The position numbers were made by a program, and so were the translations under genes. The notes under the pieces were generated by a model that saw only the letters and a program-made list of their open reading frames with translations, did no database searches and was not told where the DNA came from. From Streptomyces cupreus (GTDB taxonomy: Bacteria > Actinomycetota > Actinomycetes > Streptomycetales > Streptomycetaceae): 64,000 nucleotides of DNA. This document shows positions 56,411-64,000 of this stretch, piece after piece. Location: contig NZ_JACMSF010000008.1 in NCBI RefSeq assembly GCF_014257025.1, forward strand, positions 1 to 64,000. The letters run 5' to 3'. Each line of letters begins with the position of its first letter. Positions within the stretch are counted from its first letter, which is position 1.

Positions 56411-56540
56411 CCGGTGTGTGCAGATCCTCGGATCCGGTTCAACCTCTTGACGGGAGGCGACCCGAACGGCTCAGCTTAGGGTTCACTAGTTGGACATAGA
56501 CGGGGCCTCACTGAAGCGGTCCCGTGCGCAGGAGGTCGTC

Positions 56541-57740
56541 GTGGAGACTCCGGGGTCGCAGTCGTCGCTGCACCGAGCCAACCTGGAGCGTGTCGTCCGG
56601 GCCGTGCGGCTGGCGGGTTCGCTCACCCAGGCGGAGATCGCCAGGACGACGGGCCTGTCGGCGGCGACGGTCTCGAACATCGTCCGGGAGCTGAAGGACG
56701 GCGGAACCGTCGAGGTCACGCCCACATCGGCGGGCGGCCGCCGGGCCCGCAGCGTCAGCCTGAGCGGGGACGCCGGCATCGTCATCGGCGTCGACTTCGG
56801 GCACACCCATCTGCGCGTCGCGGTCGGCAACCTCGCCCATCAGGTGCTGGCCGAGGAGTCCGAGCCGCTGGATGTGGACGCCTCCTCGACACAGGGCTTC
56901 GACCGGGCGGAAGAGCTGGTCAACCGCCTGATCGCGGCGACCGGAGTGGACCGTTCGAAGATCGCGGGGGTGGGCCTCGGCGTGCCCGGCCCGATCGACG
57001 TGGAGTCCGGGACCCTGGGTTCGACCGCCATCCTGCCGGGCTGGACCGGCACCAAACCCGCCGAGGAGCTGCGCGGACGGCTCGGCGTGCCGGTGCACGT
57101 GGACAACGACGCCAACCTCGGCGCGCTCGGCGAGCTGGTCTGGGGGAGCGGCCGGGGGGTGCGCGATCTGGCGTACATCAAGGTCGCGAGCGGTGTGGGC
57201 GCGGGTTTGGTGATCAACGGCAAGATCTACCGAGGTCCCGGCGGCACAGCCGGAGAAATCGGACATATTACACTTGATGAGTCCGGCCCGGTCTGCCGCT
57301 GTGGAAACCGCGGCTGTCTGGAGACCTTCGCGGCCGCCCGCTATGTGCTCCCGCTCCTCCAGTCCAGTCACGGCACGGATCTGACCATGGAGGGCGTCGT
57401 GCGGCTGGCCAGGGACGGAGATCCGGGCTGCCGTCGGGTGATCGCCGACGTCGGCCGCCACATCGGCAGTGGAGTCGCCAATCTCTGCAATCTCCTGAAC
57501 CCGAGCCGGGTGGTCCTCGGCGGCGATCTCGCCGAGGCCGGCGAGCTGGTTCTCGGCCCCATCAGGGAGTCCGTGAGCCGGTACGCGATCCCCAGCGCAG
57601 CACGTCAACTCTCCGTTCTCCCAGGGGCCCTTGGGGGCCGCGCGGAGGTGCTCGGAGCGCTCGCACTCGCGCTCAGCGAGATGGGCGATTCGACACTTTT
57701 GGACGGCACCCTGCACGCAGCGGCACCCGCCTTCACTTAG
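56541..57740 (+). CDS. rok7B7: ROK-family transcriptional regulator (Rok7B7-like)
   Basis: The 399-residue product has an N-terminal MarR-like winged helix (LTQAEIARTTGLSAATVSNIV), the ROK fold (IVIGVDFGHTHLRVAVGNLA) and the zinc motif CRCGNRGCLETFAA. GTG 56541 has GGAGG five bases upstream; a TTG at 56490 would add 17 residues without a good ribosome site. The order ngcEFG-rok-xylFGH matches that of Rok7B7 in S. coelicolor, which controls xylose uptake and affects carbon catabolite repression. A matching site lies 35 bases downstream of its stop, before xylF. Confidence 0.85.
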   Translation: METPGSQSSLHRANLERVVRAVRLAGSLTQAEIARTTGLSAATVSNIVRELKDGGTVEVTPTSAGGRRARSVSLSGDAGIVIGVDFGHTHLRVAVGNLAHQVLAEESEPLDVDASSTQGFDRAEELVNRLIAATGVDRSKIAGVGLGVPGPIDVESGTLGSTAILPGWTGTKPAEELRGRLGVPVHVDNDANLGALGELVWGSGRGVRDLAYIKVASGVGAGLVINGKIYRGPGGTAGEIGHITLDESGPVCRCGNRGCLETFAAARYVLPLLQSSHGTDLTMEGVVRLARDGDPGCRRVIADVGRHIGSGVANLCNLLNPSRVVLGGDLAEAGELVLGPIRESVSRYAIPSAARQLSVLPGALGGRAEVLGALALALSEMGDSTLLDGTLHAAAPAFT

Positions 57741-57774
57741 AGAACGGATGGCACCGTTGCCAACCCGTTAAGGA

Positions 57775-57787
57775 TTTACTTCTTGAC
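57775..57787 (+). promoter_or_regulatory. Candidate Rok7B7 site upstream of xylF
   Basis: TTTACTTCTTGAC agrees at all 13 positions with the degenerate motif TTKAMKHSTTSAV that I recall being reported for Rok7B7. It overlaps a possible -35 element (CTTGACG) and lies 75 bases before the xylF start. Confidence 0.55.
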
Positions 57788-57861
57788 GTCGCACGCGTGG
57801 CCGAGTTGACTTCCAGCCACCTCGGCCGCAACGACGCGGCCTCGTCAGGGAGGTTTCTGAA

Positions 57862-58974
57862 GTGAACACGCGTATGCGTCGTGCCGCCGTTGCCGTTGCC
57901 GCAGGTGCGATGGCCATCTCGCTCGCCGCCTGTGGCAGCGCCGATGAAGCGGGCGACAACGACTCCACCACGTCGGGCGCCAAGAAGGGCGACGACATCA
58001 AGGTCGGTCTCCTCCTTCCGGAGAACCAGACCGCGCGTTACGAGAAGTTCGACCGCCCGCTCATCGAGAAGAAGATCGACGAGCTGACGAACGGCAAGGG
58101 CGAGGTCGTCTACGCCAACGCCAAGCAGGATGCCAGCCAGCAGGCCCAGCAGGTCGAGTCGATGATCACCAACAAGGTGGACGTGATCATCCTGGACGCG
58201 GTGGACTCCGCGGCCATCAAGAGCTCGGTCCAGAAGGCCAAGGACGCGAACATCCCGGTCGTCGCCTACGACCGTCTGGCGCAGGGCCCGATCGACGCCT
58301 ACACCTCGTTCGACAACGTGACGGTGGGCAAGACCCAGGGCGAGGCCCTCCTGGAGGCCCTTGGCGACAAGGCCAAGGACGGCCAGATCGTCATGATGAA
58401 CGGTTCCTCCACCGACCCGAACGCCGCCCAGTTCAAGGAGGGCGCGCACTCCGTCCTCGACGGCAAGGTGAACGTCGGCAAGGAGTACGACACCAAGGAG
58501 TGGAAGCCGGAGAACGCCAACGCCAACATGGAGGGCGCGATCTCGGCGATCGGCAAGGACAAGATCATCGGCGTCTACTCCGCCAATGACGGCATGGCCG
58601 GCGGCATCATCACCGCCCTGAAGGCCGCCGGCATCGACGACGTCCCGGTGACCGGTCAGGACGCCGAGCTCGCCGGTGTGCAGCGCATCGTCACGGGTGA
58701 GCAGTACATGAGCGTCTACAAGCCGTACGCCCCCGAGGCCGACGCCGCCGCCGAGATGGCCGTCGCGCTCGCCCAGGGCAAGTCGCTCGACTCCGTCGCC
58801 AAGGACAAGGTCGACAGCCCCACCAACAAGGGCATCCCGTCCGTCCTGGTCGACGTCACCTCGCTGACCCAGGACAACATCAAGGACACCGTCATCAAGG
58901 ACGGCGTCTACACGGTCGCGGAGATCTGCACCGCCAAGTACAAGGCGGCCTGCGAGAAGATCGGCCTCGAGTAA
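57862..58974 (+). CDS. xylF: Xylose ABC transporter substrate-binding lipoprotein
   Basis: The 370-residue product has a lipoprotein signal (AVAAGAMAISLAAC, Cys24) and a periplasmic-binding-protein type 1 fold (IKVGLLLPENQTARYEKFDRP, VDVIILDAVDSAAIKSSVQ, GVYSANDGMAGGIITALKAAG). It captures D-xylose for XylGH. GTG 57862 follows AGGGAGG. It is separated from xylG by a 190-base gap with a strong hairpin, which may keep the binding protein in excess. Confidence 0.92.
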   Translation: MNTRMRRAAVAVAAGAMAISLAACGSADEAGDNDSTTSGAKKGDDIKVGLLLPENQTARYEKFDRPLIEKKIDELTNGKGEVVYANAKQDASQQAQQVESMITNKVDVIILDAVDSAAIKSSVQKAKDANIPVVAYDRLAQGPIDAYTSFDNVTVGKTQGEALLEALGDKAKDGQIVMMNGSSTDPNAAQFKEGAHSVLDGKVNVGKEYDTKEWKPENANANMEGAISAIGKDKIIGVYSANDGMAGGIITALKAAGIDDVPVTGQDAELAGVQRIVTGEQYMSVYKPYAPEADAAAEMAVALAQGKSLDSVAKDKVDSPTNKGIPSVLVDVTSLTQDNIKDTVIKDGVYTVAEICTAKYKAACEKIGLE

Positions 58975-58996
58975 ACAGCTCAAGTCCCCTTTTCAA

Positions 58997-59026
58997 GTAC
59001 CGGAATTCGCTCTTGAATTCCGGTAC
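58997..59026 (+). repeat. Perfect hairpin between xylF and xylG
   Basis: GTACCGGAATTC (58997-59008) and GAATTCCGGTAC (59015-59026) form a 12-base stem with a 6-base loop, 22 bases after xylF. It has no U-tract, so partial termination or protection of xylF mRNA from 3' decay is more likely than full termination. Confidence 0.7.
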
Positions 59027-59166
59027 GGGACTGGAAGCTCCAGGCTCCTTCCGGTGCCCCGCGCACTCGACAGCCCCGCAAGCTCGGCGCGGGGCGCCGG
59101 ACGGAACTCCCCCTAAGTCTTCTGCACAACCTCCCGCCGGGTCAGGCGGCGAAGGAGATGGTTCAC

Positions 59167-59949
59167 GTGTCCGCTACGCCCGTGCTGGCGTTGCGCGGGG
59201 TCTCCAAGCGGTTCGGTGCCGTTCAGGCGCTCACCGACGTAGAGCTTGAGGTCCACGCCGGTGAGGTGGTCGCCCTGGTCGGCGACAACGGCGCCGGAAA
59301 GTCCACGCTGGTCAAGACGATCGCCGGCGTGCACCCCATCGATGACGGCGTCATCGAGTGGGATGGCAAGCCCGTATCGATCAACCGGCCGCACGACGCC
59401 CAGAACCTGGGCATCGCGACGGTCTACCAGGACCTCGCGCTGTGCGACAACATCGATGTCGTCGGCAACCTCTACCTGGGCCGGGAAGTGCGCAAGCGCG
59501 GCGTCCTGGACGAGGTGGAGATGGAGCGCCGCTCCCGCGAGTTGCTGGACACGCTGTCGATCCGCATCCCCAGCGTCCGTATCCCGATCGCCTCGCTCTC
59601 CGGCGGTCAGCGTCAGACGGTCGCCATCGCCCGCTCGATGCTGGGCGAGCCCAAGCTGGTCATCCTCGACGAGCCCACCGCCGCCCTCGGCGTCGAGCAG
59701 ACCGCCCAGGTCCTCGACCTCGTGGAGCGACTGCGCGAGCGCGGGCACGCCGTCATCCTCATCAGCCACAACATGGCGGATGTGAAGGCGGTGGCCGACA
59801 AGGTCGCCGTCCTGCGCCTCGGGCGCAACAACGGCGTCTTCGAGGTCAAGTCGACCTCGCAGGAAGAGATCATCTCCGCCATCACCGGCGCCACGGACAA
59901 CGCCGTGACCCGTCGTGCGGCGCGCACCAATGGGGAGATCAAGAAGTGA
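59167..59949 (+). CDS. xylG: Xylose ABC transporter ATP-binding protein
   Basis: The 260-residue protein is a single ABC ATPase domain, unlike the double-domain XylG of enterobacteria. It has Walker A VGDNGAGKSTLVK, signature LSGGQRQTVAIARSM and Walker B LVILDEPTAAL. GTG 59167 lies ten bases after GAAGGAG; ATG 59158 is too close to that site. The stop overlaps the xylH start (GTGA). Confidence 0.9.
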   Translation: MSATPVLALRGVSKRFGAVQALTDVELEVHAGEVVALVGDNGAGKSTLVKTIAGVHPIDDGVIEWDGKPVSINRPHDAQNLGIATVYQDLALCDNIDVVGNLYLGREVRKRGVLDEVEMERRSRELLDTLSIRIPSVRIPIASLSGGQRQTVAIARSMLGEPKLVILDEPTAALGVEQTAQVLDLVERLRERGHAVILISHNMADVKAVADKVAVLRLGRNNGVFEVKSTSQEEIISAITGATDNAVTRRAARTNGEIKK

Positions 59950-61241
59950 GCAGCATCGACAAGACCTCCACTCCGCCCGAGGACCACGTGGTGGAGAACC
60001 CCGAGGCGGCGGCCGCGGCCGTCACCGCCGTCGACCCCCGTCTGCTGGTGCGCGAGCAGGGCCTCGCGGGCTACATCTCCGAGTTCAAGCGCAAGATGAA
60101 GGCCGGCGACCTGGGTTCCATCCCGGTCGTCATCGGTCTGGCGATCATCTGGATCATCTTCCAGAGCCTGAACTCGAACTTCCTGACCGCCGGCAACCTC
60201 TCCGACATCTCCGTCGCCATGGTCGGCACGGGCATGATCGCCGTCGGTATCGTGTTCGTCCTGCTGCTCGGCGAGATCGACCTGTCGGTCGGCTCGGTCT
60301 CCGGTGTCGCCGGCGCCTCCTTCGCGGTGCTGAACGTCACCAACGGCATGAGCGAGTGGCTCGCCTTCGTGCTCGCCATCCTCACCGGCACGGCCGCCGG
60401 TGCCATCCACGGCTTCTTCTTCGCGAAGATCGGCGTCCCCGCCTTCGCCGTGACCCTGGCCGGTCTGCTGTTCTGGAACGGCTTCATGCTCAAGATCCTG
60501 GGCGACAACGGCACCATCAACCTGGACAGCGATGGCCTCGTCGCCAAGCTGACCAGCTACTACTTCTCCGATGTGGCCGCCGCCTACGGTCTCGCCATCG
60601 CCGCGACCGCGCTGTTCTTCCTCAGCTCCTTCTACGGCAACCGCCGCCGCGAGGCCGCGGGCGTGCCGTCCCGGCCGCTGAGCGACACCATCCTGCGCAC
60701 CGTGCTGCTGGCGATCGTCTCCTTCGCCGTGGCCATGGTCTACAACTCGTACAAGGGCCTGCCGCTGGCCGTGGTGCTGTTCATCGCGGTCCTGCTGCTC
60801 ACGGACTTCGTCCTGCGCCGCACCGCCTACGGCCGCAAGGTCTTCGCGCTCGGCGGCAGCGTCGAGGCGTCCCGCCGTGCGGGTATCAACGTGGAGATGA
60901 TCCGGATCTCGGTCTTCGCGATCTCCGGCACCTTCGCGGCCATCGGCGGTCTGTTCATCGCCTCCAAGATCGCCTCGGCGAACCAGGGCGCCGGCGCCGG
61001 TGACCTGCTGATGAACGCCATCGCGGCGGCCGTCATCGGTGGCACCTCGCTGTTCGGCGGCCGCGGCCGCACCTGGAACGCCCTGCTCGGTGTCCTCGTG
61101 ATCGTCTCGATCCAGTACGGCCTGGCCCTGGAGGGCATCGCCTCCCCGGTCCAGTACATGATCACCGGTGGCGTGCTGCTGGCGACCGTCGTCATCGACG
61201 CGGTCACCCGCAAGACACAGAAGACCGCCGGTCGCGCGTAA
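59946..61241 (+). CDS. xylH: Xylose ABC transporter permease
   Basis: The 431-residue permease has a charged N-terminal tail, about ten membrane helices and the family motifs LGEIDLSVGSVSGVAGA and INVEMIRISVFAISGTFAAIGG. It resembles RbsC/XylH and forms the channel for xylose. It is coupled to xylG. A hairpin terminator follows 28 bases after the stop. Confidence 0.92.
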   Translation: MSSIDKTSTPPEDHVVENPEAAAAAVTAVDPRLLVREQGLAGYISEFKRKMKAGDLGSIPVVIGLAIIWIIFQSLNSNFLTAGNLSDISVAMVGTGMIAVGIVFVLLLGEIDLSVGSVSGVAGASFAVLNVTNGMSEWLAFVLAILTGTAAGAIHGFFFAKIGVPAFAVTLAGLLFWNGFMLKILGDNGTINLDSDGLVAKLTSYYFSDVAAAYGLAIAATALFFLSSFYGNRRREAAGVPSRPLSDTILRTVLLAIVSFAVAMVYNSYKGLPLAVVLFIAVLLLTDFVLRRTAYGRKVFALGGSVEASRRAGINVEMIRISVFAISGTFAAIGGLFIASKIASANQGAGAGDLLMNAIAAAVIGGTSLFGGRGRTWNALLGVLVIVSIQYGLALEGIASPVQYMITGGVLLATVVIDAVTRKTQKTAGRA

Positions 61242-61268
61242 GCGTCCGCCCAGCGCGTCCCGTAATAC

Positions 61269-61304
61269 CTGTTGCCCGGTGCCAATGGCGGTACCGGGCA
61301 ACAG
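61269..61304 (+). terminator. Terminator after xylH
   Basis: CTGTTGCCCGGT (61269-61280) pairs perfectly with ACCGGGCAACAG (61293-61304) around a 12-base loop that itself contains GCC/GGC. Confidence 0.8.
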
Positions 61305-61446
61305 TCATGTCGTAGGAACGCCGCATTGTGGGTACAGCCGCTTCCGTGACGTACGACGCACCGCCCGCGCGTCAGCCGCGGAGGCGGAACATTAGACTCG
61401 ACGAGCCCGGCAACAGCTCGAACAGCTCTACTGCAAGGAGGCACGG

Positions 61447-63375
61447 GTGCCGCTGCTGACCCGCATCAGGGGACCGCGCGATCTGGACCGGCTCAGCCTG
61501 GAGCAGCTGGACCAGCTGGCAGAGGAGATCCGGACCTTCCTCGTCGACGCCGTCTCCAAGACCGGCGGCCACCTCGGCCCCAACCTCGGTGTGGTGGAGC
61601 TGACCATCGCCCTGCACCGGGTCTTCGAGTCCCCCAAGGACAAGGTGCTGTGGGACACCGGCCACCAGTCCTATGTCCACAAGCTGCTCACCGGCCGTCA
61701 GGACTTCTCCCGACTGAAGATGAAGGGCGGCCTGTCCGGCTACCCCTCGCAGGCCGAGTCCGAGCACGACGTCATCGAGAACAGCCACGCCTCGACGGTC
61801 CTCGGCTGGGCCGACGGCCTGGCGAAGGCCAACCAGATCCTGAAACGCGACGACCACGTCGTCGCCGTGATCGGTGACGGCGCCCTCACCGGCGGTATGG
61901 CCTGGGAGGCGCTGAACAACATTGCCGAGGCCAAGGGCCGTCCGCTCGTCATCGTCGTCAACGACAACGAGCGGTCCTACGCCCCGACCATCGGCGGTCT
62001 CGCCAACCACCTGGCGACCCTGCGGACGACCGACGGGTACGAGCGCTTCCTGACCCGCACGAAGGAGATCCTCGACCGCACGCCGGTCGTCGGAAAGCCG
62101 CTCTACGAGACCCTCCACGGCGCCAAGAAGGGCCTGAAGGACTTCATCGCCCCGCAGGGCATGTTCGAGGACCTCGGCCTGAAGTACGTCGGCCCCATCG
62201 ACGGCCACGACATCGAGGCCCTGGAGTCGGCCCTCGCCCGCGCCAAGCGCTTCGGCGGCCCCGTCATCGTGCACTGCCTCACCGAGAAGGGCCGCGGCTA
62301 CCAGCCCGCCCTCCAGGACGAGGCCGACCGCTTCCACGGCATCGGCCCCATCCACCCCGACACCGGCCTGCCGATCAAGGCCTCGGGCGCCGACTGGACG
62401 TCCGTCTTCGGCGACGAGATGGTCAAGCTCGGCAAGGAGCGCGAGGACATCGTGGCGATCACCGCGGCGATGCTCCAGCCGGTCGGCCTGAAGAAGTTCG
62501 CGGACACCTTCCCGGACCGGATCTACGACGTCGGCATCGCCGAGCAGCACGGCGCCGTGTCCGCCGCCGGCCTGGCGACGGGCGGCCTGCACCCTGTCTT
62601 CGCCGTCTACGCCACCTTCCTCAACCGCGCCTTCGACCAGGTCCTGATGGACGTGGCCCTGCACAAGTGCGGGGTGACCTTCGTCCTGGACCGGGCCGGG
62701 GTCACCGGCACCGACGGCGCCTCCCACAACGGCATGTGGGACATGTCGATCCTCCAGGTCGTCCCCGGCCTCAGGCTCGCCGCCCCGCGCGACGCCGACC
62801 AGGTCCGCGCCCAGCTCCGCGAGGCCGTCGAGGTCAAGGACGCGCCGACCGTGGTCCGCTTCTCCAAGGGCGCCGTCGGCCCCGCCGTACCGGCCGTGGG
62901 CCGCGTCGGCGGCATGGACGTGCTGCGCGAGCCGGGCACCGACCGGCCCGACGTGCTGCTCGTCTCGGTGGGCGCCCTCGCCCCGATGTGCCTGGAGATC
63001 GCCGACCTGCTCGACAAGCAGGGCATCTCCGCCACCGTCGTCGACCCGCGCTGGGTCAAGCCCGTCGACGAGGCCATGGCTCCGCTCGCCGAACGGCACC
63101 GCGTGGTCGTCACCGTCGAGGACAACTCCCGCGTCGGCGGCGTCGGCTCGGCCGTCGCCCAGGCGCTGCGCGACGCCGGGGTCGATGTCCCGCTGCGTGA
63201 CTTCGGCATCCCGCCGCGCTTCCTCGACCACGCCTCGCGCGCCGAGGTCATGGCCGAGATCGGCCTGACGGCCCCGGACATCGCCCGCCAGGTCACCGGC
63301 CTGGTCTCCAAGCTCGACGGCGGGTACGACCGCTCGCCCGCCGAGGTCGACTCGGTGGAGCCCGCGCGCGACTGA
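61447..63375 (+). CDS. dxs: 1-deoxy-D-xylulose-5-phosphate synthase
   Basis: The 642-residue TPP enzyme shows [35 protein letters not shown], the TPP motif [16 protein letters not shown], and the transketolase C-terminal parts [15 protein letters not shown] and [18 protein letters not shown]. It makes DXP from pyruvate and glyceraldehyde 3-phosphate, the first step of the MEP isoprenoid route. GTG 61447 follows AAGGAGG. It is a single-gene unit with its own terminator. Confidence 0.96.
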   Translation: MPLLTRIRGPRDLDRLSLEQLDQLAEEIRTFLVDAVSKTGGHLGPNLGVVELTIALHRVFESPKDKVLWDTGHQSYVHKLLTGRQDFSRLKMKGGLSGYPSQAESEHDVIENSHASTVLGWADGLAKANQILKRDDHVVAVIGDGALTGGMAWEALNNIAEAKGRPLVIVVNDNERSYAPTIGGLANHLATLRTTDGYERFLTRTKEILDRTPVVGKPLYETLHGAKKGLKDFIAPQGMFEDLGLKYVGPIDGHDIEALESALARAKRFGGPVIVHCLTEKGRGYQPALQDEADRFHGIGPIHPDTGLPIKASGADWTSVFGDEMVKLGKEREDIVAITAAMLQPVGLKKFADTFPDRIYDVGIAEQHGAVSAAGLATGGLHPVFAVYATFLNRAFDQVLMDVALHKCGVTFVLDRAGVTGTDGASHNGMWDMSILQVVPGLRLAAPRDADQVRAQLREAVEVKDAPTVVRFSKGAVGPAVPAVGRVGGMDVLREPGTDRPDVLLVSVGALAPMCLEIADLLDKQGISATVVDPRWVKPVDEAMAPLAERHRVVVTVEDNSRVGGVGSAVAQALRDAGVDVPLRDFGIPPRFLDHASRAEVMAEIGLTAPDIARQVTGLVSKLDGGYDRSPAEVDSVEPARD

Positions 63376-63385
63376 GTACCGCCGA

Positions 63386-63430
63386 ACGGGCCGGTCCCAC
63401 CCCCCTTTTGCGGTGGTGGAACCGGCCCGT
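63386..63430 (+). terminator. Terminator after dxs
   Basis: ACGGGCCGGT (63386-63395) pairs with ACCGGCCCGT (63421-63430), with an inner CCACC/GGTGG pair and a CCCCTTTTGC loop. Confidence 0.8.
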
Positions 63431-63514
63431 CCGTGTGACATCGCCCGTGTCAGGGCATACGCACCACGCCCCCTCTCGATCATGTCGAGGACGACAAGCG
63501 TGGGAGGTACGCCC

Positions 63515-64000
63515 GTGAGCAGCACCCTCTTCCGTACGAAGAAGGTCGAGCAGTCCATCCTCGATACCGAGGAACCCGAGCACGCGCTCAAGAAATCCCT
63601 GTCCGCGCTCGATCTGACGGTCTTCGGCGTCGGTGTCATCATCGGCACCGGAATCTTCGTGCTGACCGGCACCGTCGCCAAGAACAACGCCGGGCCCGCC
63701 GTCGCGCTGGCCTTCGTGGCGGCCGGCGTCGCCTGCGCGCTCGCCGCGCTCTGTTACGCCGAGTTCGCCTCCACGGTCCCGGTCGCCGGGTCCGCCTACA
63801 CCTTCTCGTACGCCTCCCTCGGTGAACTGCCCGCCTGGATCATCGGCTGGGACCTGGTTCTGGAGTTCGCGCTCGGCACGGCGGTGGTCGCCGTCGGCTG
63901 GTCGGGCTATGTCCAGTCGCTCATGGACAACGCGGGCTGGGAGATGCCCGCGGCCCTGGGCAGCAGAGAGGGCGCGGGCGACTTCGGCTTCGACATCCTC
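63515..64000 (+). CDS. Amino acid permease (APC family), truncated by window end
   Basis: The first 162 codons are present, from GTG 63515 behind GGGAGGT. They include a cytoplasmic N-terminus (KKVEQSILDTEEPEHALKK), then LDLTVFGVGVIIGTGIFVLTG, the APC helix 1 signature, ALCYAEFASTVPVAGSAYTF and WIIGWDLVLEFALGTAVVAVG. It is a member of the APC superfamily of amino-acid/polyamine transporters, closest in look to the YfnA/CAT group. The remainder lies beyond the window. Confidence 0.88.
   Translation, partial: MSSTLFRTKKVEQSILDTEEPEHALKKSLSALDLTVFGVGVIIGTGIFVLTGTVAKNNAGPAVALAFVAAGVACALAALCYAEFASTVPVAGSAYTFSYASLGELPAWIIGWDLVLEFALGTAVVAVGWSGYVQSLMDNAGWEMPAALGSREGAGDFGFDIL

Overview
The window is chromosomal DNA from a Streptomyces-like actinomycete. 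It has very high GC, strong third-position GC bias, many GTG/TTG starts, ATGA/GTGA coupled gene overlaps, and gene families typical of Streptomyces: a Tad pilus locus, Pnkp/Hen1, an HTH-fused MurA, an NgcEFG-type transporter, a Rok7B7-like regulator next to xylFGH, and dxs. From memory, the run arcA-argF / murA2 / aconitase / ngcEFG / rok7B7 / xylFGH / dxs matches the order in S. coelicolor around SCO5975-SCO6013.

Region 1 (1-12.7 kb) is an eroded Tad/Flp pilus locus. It holds an SAF/CpaB-like protein, a CpaE/TadZ-like protein, TadA, TadB, TadC, a Flp pilin and three TadE/TadG-like minor pilins. Damage is widespread: a frameshifted hypothetical gene, a 5'-truncated secreted-protein gene, an in-frame amber codon in tadC, three copies of a degenerate repeat fused to the 3' ends of the three minor-pilin genes, and an island of minus-strand small genes. 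An integrase C-terminal remnant follows. The Tad-associated regulator survives only as a middle fragment fused in frame to a DNA methyltransferase C-terminus. A second truncated methyltransferase and an apparently complete tyrosine integrase close the region. It reads as the scar of one or more integrative elements.

Region 2 (12.7-30.8 kb) is metabolic. It contains the Hen1-Pnkp RNA-repair cassette and the arginine deiminase/ornithine carbamoyltransferase pair. It also contains two operons for a predicted CoA-thioester aromatic pathway (enoyl-CoA hydratase plus monooxygenase/OYE fusion; CoA ligase plus PaaX regulator divergent from acyl-CoA dehydrogenase plus RidA). These flank the cysC-cysD-cysN sulfate-activation operon and share a previously unlabelled operator-like sequence.

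Region 3 (30.8-46.6 kb) contains secreted metal-binding-type proteins (DUF305/DUF6153), HTH-MurA, aconitase with an 18-bp palindrome and an iron-box-like site upstream, a two-component system, a Uma2-family protein and a chitin/cellulose LPMO behind a perfect CebR box. It also holds a chimeric SnoaL/beta-galactosidase ORF and a three-gene MoxR-ATPase/VWA-metallopeptidase cluster.

Region 4 (46.6-64 kb) is sugar uptake and isoprenoid supply. It contains a large secreted GH92 alpha-mannosidase behind a LacI-type palindrome and an IS200/IS605 element (TnpA Y1 transposase plus intact TnpB) inserted about 100 bp upstream of ngcEFG. The ROK regulator, xylFGH with a site matching the Rok7B7 motif, dxs and the start of an amino-acid permease complete the window. 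No tRNA, rRNA or CRISPR array was seen.
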